64,000 nucleotides of DNA, from contig JAQFVV010000043.1 in assembly GCA_028023455.1 (NCBI GenBank), positions 3,223,483 through 3,287,482 of the forward strand. Reading direction: 5' to 3'. Positions 1-10,092 of the stretch are shown piece by piece. How positions within the stretch are numbered: position 1 is the stretch's first letter; every line of letters begins with the position of its first letter. The position numbers and the translations under genes were made by a program. Below the pieces are notes generated by a model. The model worked only from the letters and a program-made list of their open reading frames with translations. It did not search any database and was not told the origin of the DNA. Source of the DNA: Epiperipatus broadwayi. Taxonomy: Eukaryota > Onychophora > Udeonychophora > Euonychophora > Peripatidae.

Positions 1-429
1 GTAAATATAAAGAATCTATTTTAAATACTAGTAACTTTAGAAAACATTAAAATGTATTCTAAGTACACTCCCAATGCTTTTGTTTGTGGCCGGAAAAAAA
101 ATATTAGTCAGCTGTTTTATACAAATTAAACAATTTAATTAATCTAAATTGGACTATTAATAACAAACAAAATCTTATTATGAAATTTTCGGAGATTTAT
201 AAATGCATGGATACACTGGATGTTCAAATTGTAAGTTTCTTATCAAAACTGTTCAAGAAAGAAAATATATTCACTTTAAATCACATGTACCAAATGTTGG
301 CTAGTTTGTTTTTTCAAAAATTCATAAAAGTAGAGCATGAAAAAGATAAATTCTACATACATTAAATACATTCAATATTAAAACTTACTACCACTAAACA
401 TCACCTAATCAACATTATTTAAATGCTTA

Positions 430-624
430 CACCAGCTGTTTACACAGAAGCTGAACTCTCCATACAGTAGCTCCACTCAGTGCAAGCCAGATTACTTACA
501 CAAGCTTATACAGAGACTAAACTCTCCATACATTAGCGCCACTCAGTGCAAGCCAGATTAGTTACACAAGCTTATACAGAGACAACTCTCCATACAGTAG
601 CGCCACTCAGTGCAAGCCAGAGTA
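430..624. repeat. Three tandem ~66-bp units inside family A-1
   Basis: The terminal segment of the element (acaagcttatacagagac, then ctctccatacagtagcgcc, then actcagtgcaagccag) occurs three times head to tail before the ribozyme. Other family A copies have it once per end. This looks like local expansion of one terminus. Confidence 0.85.
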
Positions 625-685
625 GATTCAAGGCTCTTCACTGATGAATGCCACAAGCTAGAAACTAGTCTGGGGATATTGGATC
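625..685 (+). ncRNA. Hammerhead ribozyme motif, type I (family A-1)
   Basis: Core CTGATGA (641-647), then GAAA (661-664), then CTAGTC with the GUC cleavage triplet. Stem III is the self-complementary ACTAGT with no loop. Stem I: inner UGGGGA pairs with UCUUCA allowing G-U pairs, then a small internal loop, then an outer helix of UUGGAUC with GAUUCAA. Stem II is weak here (GC with GC around CACAA). All core nucleotides are present. Activity is inferred from the fold. Confidence 0.75.
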
Positions 686-1437
686 AGTAGGTACTAGATA
701 GGAATTTTATGCAAAAATCTTCTTGCATCCTTTGATAACTCTGACTTGCACTGAGTGGTGCTACTGCATGGAGAGTTTAGCCTCTGTGTAAATCTTACTA
801 TATTAATAAAAATAATAATAAAAATTGATATCTATGCCATTTTAAAATAATAATCAATTTTAATTTATTTTTTAAGAAATTTGGATATACATACATTTCA
901 CTTTATGTTTTCCAAATGTTAATAATTTAATTAATAATCCTAAAAATTCTGTATAATATATTTACAAATTACACACGGATGCAAAAAAAAAAAAAACATA
1001 TACAGATCAGTCAGGATCTTCTTCAGAAAAAAATTTAAAGTGAAGTTGTCCAAAAAATGCAACATATGATCAATCTAATACTGCTTCAGTTTTTTTTAAA
1101 GGGACACTGTTTATAAATCAGTTTAAAGATGCTGTAATAAATAGACAATGTGATACACAGTTCCCAAAGAATCATATATATATATATCCACTTCTTGTCC
1201 ACATAAGTTCATTCAATAATGATTATGACCTAAGAAATTGAAAATATGTATAAATTGTATATTATTATTTGTTTACAATATTATAACAAAATTCACTGTC
1301 GGCCATGGGGTCTTCCACATGTTGTGAGTTGGTTCGTAGTTGTAAAGATTGCTAAATATAGCATTTCAAAAGTAATAAAAAAGGTATTAAATGTTATAAT
1401 ATGTATATTTAAATGTTAAAATTATTAAAGGACATAT

Positions 1438-2005
1438 TTGTAATAGTCATGCACTATATAAATTTATAAAATTGCAGAATACTCTCTCTTTCTAAACATA
1501 AGATAGACTCTATCTTGTTTACAAAAACAAAAACTTGATTTTTTTTGTAAATTTATTTTTTGCTATGATGGCTTTGTCTATTTTATATTGCTAAAGCTAT
1601 TAATATATGGAGTATCTGAACTTAGTTCAGTCCCATATGGCTATTTAAGTTAGATAGCTGGATTGGAAGACATATGGATGTCTGAAAATTTCAGAGTTTC
1701 TACTTAATAGTTATACACTAGATAAAGTGCTGGTCTTGTCCTGGTATTTTTAATCTAATGATTGAATATCAGAGCACCTTACTGATGATATCCAGAGCTA
1801 GAAACCATTCTGAGGATAGGGATATTCTACAAAGCTTGTTAAGAGTTTGTTTTGCGAGCTCTATATATAACTCTATCTTGTGTTTAGAAAGTGAGAATAT
1901 TCCTCACCTAATTTGATAATTCATACAGCGCATATGTTAGGGGGGTTCCCTTATGAATATTACAAATAAAATACCACACTAGATAAAAAAATTAATTATA
2001 TATAT
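1438..2005 (+). mobile_element. Family B hammerhead element, copy B-1
   Basis: About 568 bp inserted in the left arm of the inverted repeat. Flanks are ttaaaggacatat (1425-1437) and ttaaaagtcatat (2006-2018), a 13-bp imperfect duplication. The right arm keeps the uninterrupted site once (complement of 4857-4870), so the insertion can be read directly. Inside are an outer inverted repeat (ctttctaaacataagatag near 1493; tatcttgtgtttagaaag near 1873) and one hammerhead motif at 1764-1827. Confidence 0.75.
1764..1827 (+). ncRNA. Hammerhead ribozyme motif, degraded stem III (family B-1)
   Basis: Core CTGATGA (1782-1788) and GAAA (1801-1804) are intact. Outer stem I pairs GAAUAUC with GAUAUUC. Stem III reads ACCAUUC instead of the family's ACCGGUC, so the cleavage-site helix is damaged and stem II is poor. 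Probably a decayed copy. Confidence 0.55.
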
Positions 2006-2656
2006 TTAAAAGTCATATTGTAAAATAATATTAAATAATATAATAAGTTTGTTAAAAATATTTAAATTTATGAGAAACTGGTAAATTACATAAATTATGT
2101 CAAAATTTTCTTTTATCAAAGAATGTAAGGAATGTATTGCAAAACAACACAGTTAAGAAATAGATTTTAAGTAATTAAATTAAAAATTTTGTTAAAGGTC
2201 TTAAAAACAAGATTAGCAAAACCTGTAAAACCAAGATCAAGTTGTTAAAAAACTAGATGTAAAACTTATATAAAGTCATTTTTTCTTAAATTTGGAAGCT
2301 GGATTCATGTTTTAATCAAACTACAATAAAAATCTGAATTCTCATTTTATTCAAGCTGTAGCAAAAGTTCATTATGATGATTGAGTAGAAAAGAGAACAA
2401 ACTACCGACCGCTGAAATCTACCCTGGATCTCTGGAATCTGATCATGCTATTTTTTAAATGAACCTCTAATTAAAATGAAGAATTAATGCTTAAACTTCA
2501 AATTTCAATGATAGGAGTTGTTAAAATGCATTATAACATCTTACAAATGGAATCAATTAACATTTGCTATCACAGGAGAAATCAAACTCTGATTGTAAGT
2601 TTAAAAAATCTGTTTAAACTGTTATTCTAATGTATTAACCAAAAATTACTATTAAG

Positions 2657-2862
2657 GGGTATACAGCTTCATTATCATCATCATCAACCATTATCAATCC
2701 ACTGCAGGATGAAGGTCTCTTCAAGTTCAATCCATCTACTCTGATCTTTAGCTTCTCTTCTCCACATCATCCTTGCATACTTTCTTATTTCATCCATCCA
2801 TCTCACATGTGGTCTCTTTCTGGGTCTTTTACAATCTCTTGGAATCATATATTTAATTAAGC
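2657..2862 (-). mobile_element. RTE-type LINE 3' end fragment
   Basis: The minus strand encodes the end of a reverse-transcriptase polyprotein: a variant of the IPRDCKR, RPHVRWMDEIRK and WIELGETF / QWIDNG stretch, followed by a short (GAT)n tail. The same end occurs at 7219, 26748 and 27715. RTE-like elements typically end in short simple repeats. 5'-truncated and dead. Confidence 0.7.
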
Positions 2863-4114
2863 TTTGAAAATATTTTCTTAAACATGATGACTATTACATA
2901 GCCACTATTTGCAATATCAGGTTATATCATGTAGAACATAAAATACTCCCAGTGAACTGATATAGATTATATATGCAGCTCAAACAATATTACATATAAA
3001 GAAGTTAACACAGTATTTAAACCAATAACAAAAACAATAATTTATTACAAAATATTATAATTTTCTTTTTTTATTTCAATAAAAACATTTTCTCAGTCTC
3101 TTTTCTCTCTCTCTCTCTCTCTGTCTCTTTTTTTAGTCCACACACACAGTGGATGACATAGGTTGTTTATAAAGTGTCCAATGTTTATTTTAATTAATTT
3201 TAAAATACCAATCTTTTAATTAAATCTTATAATACAAATTATTATTGTTTTCTCTTTTTTTATGGTAGGGCACATTTGCCATAGTGTAAATCCCTGGCCT
3301 TTAATACATCCCAAATATATGGATGGCTGACCCTCACAAATATAATATATTTACTATATCATAAACATAATAGCATAGGCACACACATATGTAATATGGA
3401 ATAATTATAACCAATATACCTTTCTTACAATGATCATTTTAGGGAGTGGCCACTTTAAGTCTGAATCCTGAATTAACAATAACACAAACTAATTATGTGA
3501 GGTGGTTCATTGAATCTATTTCTTATTTATTTAGTAATAGTCTTTAATCAACTGAGGTAGTTCTTTGCATCTGATTCCATATTTAAATCATAAAAAACTG
3601 AATAAATACACCATACAAATATTGTGTAGAATAACCATTTAACAATGACCTAAATTCTAACATATATAAAATTTAGTCATGGCAATTAATATAGGGTACA
3701 TATATGCACAAATGGACTTGATTGAAATTCAAAATAAACCTTTACCCTCCATTATTTTACCTCGGATGCCTTATCTTACATATTTTCAAGGGTGGACACT
3801 TTGCTTTCAAAATAAATATTAAACCACTGCCTATTTATCTGACAATTTCATATCAAAGAAAACTTTTTTTAAAAAAATGTTAATAAATCTTAACATATAT
3901 ATAGTAAGTCCAACATGAAGCAAATACCCTTTTTTCTTTATTTTTTTAACTTCAGTTGCTTTAAAACTCAACTAACTTTTTTAAAAATAGATCTTCATTT
4001 TCTGCTTTAATCAATAATATAAAATATAGTGTGTTAAAATTAAATATACATTAAAATAAAAATACATTAGGATAACAATATCAACAGTATTTTTTAAATT
4101 ACAAAATAAAGCTC
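2863..4114. other. Loop of the inverted repeat, no gene seen
   Basis: AT-rich spacer between the two arms with a short (CT)n run near 3105-3130 and many poly-T tracts. Every frame is broken by stops within a few dozen codons and nothing resembles a known protein or RNA. Confidence 0.6.
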
Positions 4115-4998
4115 TGCAGCCAGAGTTCAATTTCTCTAGTGAAAGCAAATATTAATTGATTCCATTTATAAGTTGTCATCTTTTAGTTTTGAAATTTGAA
4201 GTTTAAGCATTGATTCTTTGAAAATCATTTGATAAGTAGCATGGTCAGGTTCTAGAGATCCACAGTATATTTTAGCACCAAGCAGTTTTTTCTTTTTTCT
4301 ATTCAGTCATCATAATGAAGGTCTGATATAGCTTGAATACAGAGAGAATTCAGATTTTATTGTACATTGGTTAAAACATGAATCCAGCTACAAGACTTTA
4401 TATAACATTTTAATTTTGCTTTTACAGTCTTTAATAATCTTTTTAACACCTTCATTATCTTATTTTTGATACCTTTATGATGAGATTCTATTTTAATTAT
4501 AAAAATTTCAAAAATACTTTCATTATTTAATTGATTAAAGTTGCAAAACACTGTAATTATTAGCTTAAAAAGAAAAAATTGTCAAGCATTGGTGGGCGAG
4601 AGGACAGTGATGGCTGCTTTACAAGCAGTTGTCCTGGGTTAGCGGGTTCGCTTCCTGGCTGATGCTTTGACATATGAGGAAAAAAAAAAGAAAAAATTTA
4701 ATTATTTAAAATCTATTTCTTAACTGAATTGTTTTGCAATACATTATTTACATTCTCTGATAAGAAAAAGTTTTAATATAATTTGTATAATTTACCAGTT
4801 TCACTTAAATTTAAATATTTTAACAAACCTATTACATGATTTAATATTATTTTACTATATGACCTTTTAACATTTGAATATACTATTATTATATTTAATA
4901 ACTTTTTAAAAACTTTTGAATTGCTATATTTAGCAATCCTTACAACTCTGAATCAATTCACAACCACATGGAAGACCCCATGGCTGACAGAGAATTGA
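4115..4998. repeat. Right arm of the large inverted repeat
   Basis: Inverse complement of 1290-2595. It lacks the family B insertion, so it preserves the empty site around 4857-4870, but carries a tRNA-type SINE of its own at 4581-4690. The arms could form a stem of about 0.8 kb with a loop of about 1.5 kb. Confidence 0.8.
4581..4690 (+). mobile_element. tRNA-derived SINE (family S)
   Basis: About 100 bp that folds like a tRNA with a long variable arm: GCATTGG at the start pairs with CTGATGC near the end, an A-box-like ggtgggcgagaggac, and a B box gggttcgcttcc. It ends in an A-rich tail. Flanked by aaaagaaaaaatt-type duplications. Seven copies are present in the window, all with the same head. 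A class II (Leu/Ser-like) tRNA origin is inferred from the long variable arm. Confidence 0.8.
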
Positions 4999-5410
4999 AT
5001 AAGACAACTTCTGGAATAAACTCTACAATGTGCACAATTTCAAATATATAAAACATAAATAATATCTATAGCCACCTTATAGCATAGCAGCCATCCTGAA
5101 CAACAGTTTTACAGTTAAAATTGTAAAATAATCTCATTAAAGCCACACAGCATTAATGTTCCTACATAAATGGTCACCTTACCATAATTTATGTAGGTTA
5201 ACACAATTATATTGTTTATTTAATAAATTTTCTGTCATATTTATAAAATATTCTTTTTTGATTTTTTTTTTCTCAAATCATTTTCCACATGCAAAATAAG
5301 AACAATATATATATGTGTTGCCTTGACAACAGTTTGAAATTTTGATTCTTATTGATGTTGAGATTGTCTAAGTCTTGACTGGTTTTTAATAATATATATA
5401 TAGATATATT

Positions 5411-5772
5411 ACAAGTAAATCAAATCATACATCACATGACTTAATTTAATAAGCTTGTACTACAAATGCTATACAATGAGCACGGATAGCTTTTAACAAA
5501 CTTTTCTGAATATTCCTACCTCCAGACCAGTTTCTAGCTGCTGGCTGTCATCAGTGAGGCATTAGTATATTCAAACATTAGATCTAAAAATACCAGCTCA
5601 TGTCCACCATTTATCTAATGGTTAACTATTAAGTAGAAAATCTAAAAATTTCAGACATCTATATGTCTTCAAATCCAACCATCTAACTTAAATAACCATA
5701 TGGGACTGAACTAAGTTCATCTATGCCATATATTAATAGCTTTAGCAATATAACATTGTCAAAGCCTACAAT
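5411..5772 (-). mobile_element. Family B hammerhead element, copy B-2
   Basis: Monomer-length copy containing the family B body: acatcacatgacttaattta, the ribozyme, then taaataaccatatgggactg and tattaatagctttagcaata. Flanked by tatagatatat on both sides (near 5399 and 5773), a likely 11-bp duplication in low-complexity sequence. Its end points are a circular permutation of the 60394-60905 dimer unit. Confidence 0.7.
5508..5572 (-). ncRNA. Hammerhead ribozyme motif (family B-2)
   Basis: On the minus strand: CTGATGA, stem II AGC/GCT around CAGCA with a C-A mismatch at its base, GAAA, then CTGGTC. Stem III is ACU/GGU with a G-U pair and the cleavage triplet is GUC. The outer stem I (GAAUAU/AUAUUC) is intact but the inner stem I has mismatches. 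Activity uncertain. Confidence 0.65.
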
Positions 5773-6060
5773 ATAGATATATATTCTGTAACAAAAGTGA
5801 GATATCCTTTGTGGGAAAGTTCAGATGAACCTCATAGTGTAGCAGTTAAGGTACCCATTCTACCATATCATGATCTACAATTTGAATCTGATCAGATAAC
5901 ATTGACATTTTTTGAGGATACAAACAGACTAAGAACTATTTAGTTGTTACAAAGTGCAACTTTACATCGTCAATCATAAATGGATTTCAGTTAGAGATCA
6001 AGTTCTTATCTGAGCAAAATAATATCAATATGCTGCCTATAGAAATAAATACAAGAGGTG

Positions 6061-6166
6061 TCAAGCATTGGTGGTCGAGAGGTCAGCGACAGCTGCTTTA
6101 CAAGCAGTTGTCCTGGGTTAGTGGGTTCACTTCCCGGCTGATGCTATGACACATGAGAAAGAAAAA
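6061..6166 (+). mobile_element. tRNA-derived SINE (family S)
   Basis: Same head as the copy at 4581: gcattggtggtcgagaggtc, an anticodon-like stem ctgc/gcag, a variable arm, gggttcacttcc as B box, and gatgctatgacacatgag before an A-rich tail. Target duplication aaatacaagaggtg (6047-6060) and aaatacaaggggtg (about 6167-6180). Confidence 0.85.
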
Positions 6167-6470
6167 AAATACAAGGGGTGGTTTTATGTCATATTAATAC
6201 TGGTTCTAAACTTATGGTTATCTTTTACTTATCAGCACTTTCAAACATTTATTTATTTATTAATAAGCAAAGACCTTCTAACTACAAAGTACTTCAAGAG
6301 ACCAGACAGTGAGTGCGTTCAATCTAACTCACTTTTTAAATAATCTTATTTTTAAATTATATATATAAATTCATAGTATTATTTCTGGGATCTTCCATAT
6401 AATAAAAATATAATAGTTAAATAGCCGATGTTTTAGTACAATAACAAGTACTTTCCTCAGTGCTTTTTTT

Positions 6471-6575
6471 TTCATATGTCATAGCATCGGTCGGGATGTG
6501 AACCCACAAGTATCTGCAACTAACTACTTGCTTGGAAGGCAGCTGTGATGACCTCTTGGCTAACAACGTTTGACG
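6471..6575 (-). mobile_element. tRNA-derived SINE (family S), minus strand
   Basis: Inverse complement of the family S head with a longer variable arm (aagtagttagttgcag on the minus strand), a feature shared with the copy at 52574. B box gggttcacatcc on the minus strand. The poly-T start marks its 3' A tail. Confidence 0.75.
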
Positions 6576-7218
6576 ATCATAAAAATGTGTGTGGTGTTAT
6601 TTTTTCTTTGTCATTTTCTCCTCATTCTCAACTTCTATTGGTTGAGAAGTTTTCAAAAATATTTTATCCTCCAATAGTTTTTCCCAAATATTATTAATTT
6701 TCTTTGACTCACCCTTTTTGTTTACGATTTTAGGCCTTTTAAAAATCTCTATAGCTTCCCTTAGCAGTGTCTGGTCATATTGTTCAATTTTTACCAGAAT
6801 ATGTGTTTTATTAAAATTGATGTTATGGTAAGTTAATTTAATGTGTGAATGAATGGCTGATGAATTAGATTTTTCTTTAACTGCCAAAATGTGTTTTCCT
6901 TATATTTATTCTACAATTGGTATGAATGTAAACAAACTCCACATCGAATTTCAAATACACCATGATACTCCAAATGGATTTTGTCTTTAGCGCATGGAAA
7001 TATTTCATTAATTTTTTTAAATGTAGGATAAATTGTGTGGATATTATTTTTCTTTAAAACATTACCAATTTTATCAGTTACTCCCTTTATATATAGCAGA
7101 ATAGTTTTAGTTTTTGAAGTATCAAAATTTATATAGTCTTCCAGTTATTGTTATTATAATAGATTTTAATTAATGGATATTTTTTAAATATTACATATAT
7201 ATATATAATAAAATGTCA

Positions 7219-7408
7219 GTTTTATATCAGCATCATCAACCATTATCAATCCACTTGCAGGATGAAGGTCTCTCCAAGTTTAATCCATTTTCTCCGATCT
7301 TTAGCTTCTCTTCTCCACATCACCCCTGCACACTTTCTTATTTCATCCATCCATCTTACATGTGGTCTCTTTCTGGGTCTTTTACAATCTCTTGGAATCC
7401 AGTTTAAG
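7219..7408 (-). mobile_element. RTE-type LINE 3' end fragment
   Basis: The minus strand repeats the LINE C-terminus seen at 26748: WIPRDCKR, RPHVRWMDEIRKCAG and the WIKLGET / QWID region, followed by a (GATGAT)-type tail. Severely 5'-truncated. Confidence 0.7.
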
Positions 7409-7611
7409 ATATAATAAAATGTCTGTTACGGATTAATTATTGAAATAAAAATAATGAATTATAATGGTGATAACATATTTTATAAATTCCAATAAAAACC
7501 AGAGAAGATACTGAAATTAATTTAAAGTACTTCTGTGGTTTGTTATTATTAGTATTTATAAAATACATTACCACCATTATAATTCATTATTTTATTACAA
7601 TATATATATAT

Positions 7612-7698
7612 ATTACAAAGAAATTAAGTCATATGTCACATGATCTAATTTAACAAGCTTGTATTACAAATGTTATATATAGAGCTAGCAAATAAGCT
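7612..7698 (-). mobile_element. Family B fragment without ribozyme
   Basis: Matches the junction part of the family B unit (caagtcatatgtcacatgac then acaagcttgtattacaaatg and the start of the next unit gcaaataagctc). It stops before the ribozyme. Neighbouring atgttatatatagagc is repeated in inverse, so the end can fold back. Confidence 0.6.
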
Positions 7699-7726
7699 CT
7701 ATATATAACATATATGTACACACACA

Positions 7727-8345
7727 CACACACACATGAAAGCAGACAACACTTAATCAATAACAATATCATTACAATCTCAATCTGTTATCACGACAAC
7801 TTCCATTAATCAATAAAGGCGGAAATCCACCTTTCTCTATGGTCTAATAGGTTTGTATACCCATTAAAGATAGCATCTTGATTACATAGCATGAAATTTT
7901 TAAATCAAGGAAGTTTAAATAAACCTCATTAAACAGGTAAATATAACCTGTTCCGAGAGCAGACTAACAAATAATCTATAACTTTCAAACTACACTCCAA
8001 TTATGTATTACTTATATGCAGTGGATTGATAATGGTTGTTGATGATGATGATGATGATATATATATAACAATAAAAAAATGTAATTTGCAGAAGTATTTT
8101 CAGTTATTCCTTAACCCTTCTCTATTGCTGTTAAATTATATATATATATGAAAGTAATCCATGCCTATTCAATACAAGAATATCCAATCTGTTGGTAAGG
8201 CAAGCTTTTAATAATAAAAAAGAGGAATACCTATCTTTCTTTAAGGTTTAAAATGATTATATTGACATTAAAAATTAACACTTAAATGAAAGAAGTTGAG
8301 ATAAATCTATTTGAAAACAGACAAACAAATAGTTGTTTTTAACTT
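7727..8345. repeat. Two degraded family C repeats
   Basis: Segments at 7727-8010 and 8155-8345 share order and wording with the family C units at 47612-48255: caatctgttatcacgacaac, aaaggcggaaatccaccttt, ggtctaataggtttgtatac, and later cagactaacaaataatctat. Non-coding, function unknown. A (CA)n run precedes them (about 7718-7737). An RTE 3' tail (cagtggattgataatggttg plus GAT repeats, 8020-8060, plus strand) sits between them. Confidence 0.55.
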
Positions 8346-8542
8346 TCAAACAGCACTGAAAGCATTATTATTTTGATAATAAAGCTGATTCTGAACATCA
8401 CATGATCACCATCTCTTATGCTACCATATAACTGTTATTAAACAGGCAAAACTCTCCATACAGTAGTGCCACCCTGTGCCAACCAGAGTAATCAATGCAT
8501 GCCAGAAGGCTTGTGCATAAAATCCCCATCTAATGCCTACTC

Positions 8543-8590
8543 ATCCAACATCCCCAGGCTAGTTTTTGGCTTGGGCCTTCATCAGTGGGC
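8543..8590 (-). ncRNA. Degraded hammerhead motif, minus strand (A-2 left arm)
   Basis: Minus strand reads CTGATGA, a stem II remnant, AAAA in place of GAAA, then CTAGCC in place of CTAGTC. The 5' half of stem I is replaced by unrelated sequence. Two core changes make it almost certainly inactive. Confidence 0.6.
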
Positions 8591-8697
8591 ATTGAACTGA
8601 GTTCAGACTCATATGACTATATAAGCTATTGAGCTTAGATTGAAAATATTATGTTTTCAATTTCATTCTTATAGTTTTGTAGGTGCAGTGCTCTCAG

Positions 8698-8756
8698 ATC
8701 CAAGGCTCCTCACTGATGAAGGCCCCAAACCAGAAACTAGTCTGGGGATGTTGGAT
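8698..8756 (+). ncRNA. Hammerhead ribozyme motif (A-2 right arm)
   Basis: CTGATGA, then stem II (GG/CC, short), GAAA, CTAGTC. Stem III ACT/AGT. Stem I inner helix UGGGGA with UCCUCA, internal loop, outer helix UUGGAU with AUCCAA. All core bases are consensus; stem II is weaker than in other copies. Confidence 0.75.
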
Positions 8757-9430
8757 GAGTAGGCACTTGATGGGGATTTTATGCACAAGCCTTCTGGCAT
8801 CCATTGATTACTCTGGTTGGCAAAGGGTGGCACTACTGTATGGAGAGTTTTGCCTGTTTAAAGTTGATTCTGTTGAAAGCTAGATTGATTTATAAATATA
8901 AATACATGACAACAGTCAACATCTCGAAATTAACTATTGCACTGGAGAGAAGTATATAACCAAACAATTAATTCACAACATTCCTGATCTAAATTTTATA
9001 TCATTACAAGTCATTGACTAGTAAAAAAATGATATTGAATGGATGACCTTCACTCGATGTGATATATATTTTTCACAGACAAAGTACAAGCTTCATATAA
9101 TCCAGAAGCTTAAATGATCTAAATCCATATATGTAGATTTGAATATATTCCAGCCTTAAAATCAAATTACTCATTATCACAACATTTACATAAAATGTCA
9201 GGCTATTGTTCTTGGTGAAGAGATCTGAATGCTTTAGGTCTTTAGTACACCTAATAATTAGAGGTTATATAAAAAAGGGTATGAAAAATAAATCATCCTA
9301 AAGTTGAATGAATTTTAATTCATAAGAAGTTTGAGTACCATAACTGGAATCAATTGCAGTCCTTATGCACCAGAATTTGATATTTTACCACTGCACCAAA
9401 CCAGTCCATGCATGATTTAGAGCAAAAACT

Positions 9431-9765
9431 GGCAAAACTCACTATATGAATTGCCACACACAGCAAGCTAGAGTAATTAATGGATGCCAGAAGGCTTGTG
9501 CATAAAATCCCCATCTAGTACCTACTCATCCAATATTGTCAGACTAATTTCTGGCTTGTGGCCTTCGTCAGTGAGAGGCCTTGGATCTGAGAGCACTGCA
9601 TCTAGATTTTAGGATTTAATACACTCTCCAGCAGCCACCTTTTATCTCCACTTAACTACAAAACTAAGAGTCTTAAACTCAAAACACCTTAATGTTTTCA
9701 ATCCAAGCCCATTAGCTTATATATTCATATGGGTCTGAACTCAGTTCAGTACCCTAACATTTTGG
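9431..9765 (-). mobile_element. Family A hammerhead element, copy A-3
   Basis: Begins with ggcaaaactcac and continues through the A body in inverse orientation: ribozyme, tctagattttaggatttaat, then gcttatatattcatatgggt and ctgaactcagttcagt. One ribozyme motif; the opposite arm is missing. Confidence 0.7.
9528..9586 (-). ncRNA. Hammerhead ribozyme motif (A-3)
   Basis: Minus strand: CTGACGA (position 7 is C, which is allowed), stem II GGC/GCC around CACAA, GAAA, TTAGTC. Stem III AUU/AGU. Outer stem I AUCCAA/UUGGAU is intact; inner stem I has mismatches after the first three pairs. Confidence 0.7.
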
Positions 9766-9830
9766 TGTCTTTGGTTCTTTAATAACCATAGCCACCACAA
9801 TCCTATTAGGCAGGATTGGTTTTAAGCCAA

Positions 9831-10092
9831 TAAACATCACACAACCACCACTTCTTGTGCTTGTGTACAACTGTTGTTAAAACAGGCAAAACTCATTATG
9901 CATATTGCCACACACAGCAAGCTAGGGTAATCAATGGATGCCAGAAGGCTTGTGTAGGCACTAGATGGGGATTTTATGCACAAGCCTTCTGGCATCCATT
10001 GATTACTTTAGATTGCTTTGTGGTAGATAGTTTTTGCCTGTTTTAACAACAGTTGTACACAAGCATAGGAAATGGTGGTCATGTGATGTTTA
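9831..10092. mobile_element. Family A fold-back element without ribozyme, copy A-4
   Basis: Nearly pure hairpin. Both ends carry the full family A terminus (taaacatcac... at 9831; its inverse ...gtgatgttta at 10092), followed by aacaggcaaaactc and its inverse. The two arms meet around ggcttgtgtaggcactag, so the ribozyme-bearing centre is deleted. Confidence 0.8.

Larger units (their letters stand above)
391..789 (+). mobile_element. Family A hammerhead fold-back element, copy A-1
   Basis: Non-coding element. The left end carries the family A terminal sequence (aaacatcac... then ctctccatacagtag) and the right end its inverse complement (tactgcatggagagtttagc). It is flanked by near-identical 11-bp direct repeats, aaaacttacta (380-390) and aaatcttacta (790-800), read as a target-site duplication. 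One hammerhead core lies inside at 625-685. Family membership rests on at least ten related copies in this window. No open frame of note. The mechanism (retrozyme-like) is inferred. Confidence 0.75.
1290..2595. repeat. Left arm of a large inverted repeat
   Basis: Its sequence returns in inverse complement at 4115-4998. Landmarks: gtcggccatggggtcttcca (about 1298) versus tggaagaccccatggctgac; the blocks at 2020-2190 and 2280-2400 also match in reverse order. It is longer than the right arm because a family B element (1438-2005) has inserted into it. No gene is seen in either arm. Confidence 0.8.
8394..8859 (-). mobile_element. Family A hammerhead fold-back element, copy A-2
   Basis: 466 bp flanked by aaagctgattctg (8381-8393) and aaagttgattctg (8860-8872), a 13-bp duplication with one mismatch. 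Arms of roughly 155 bp (about 8437-8590 and 8696-8857) are inverse complements around a short centre, and each arm holds a hammerhead motif, one per strand. The left end carries the extended terminus aacatcacatgatcaccatc; the right end lacks it, as if 5'-truncated in minus orientation. Confidence 0.85.
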
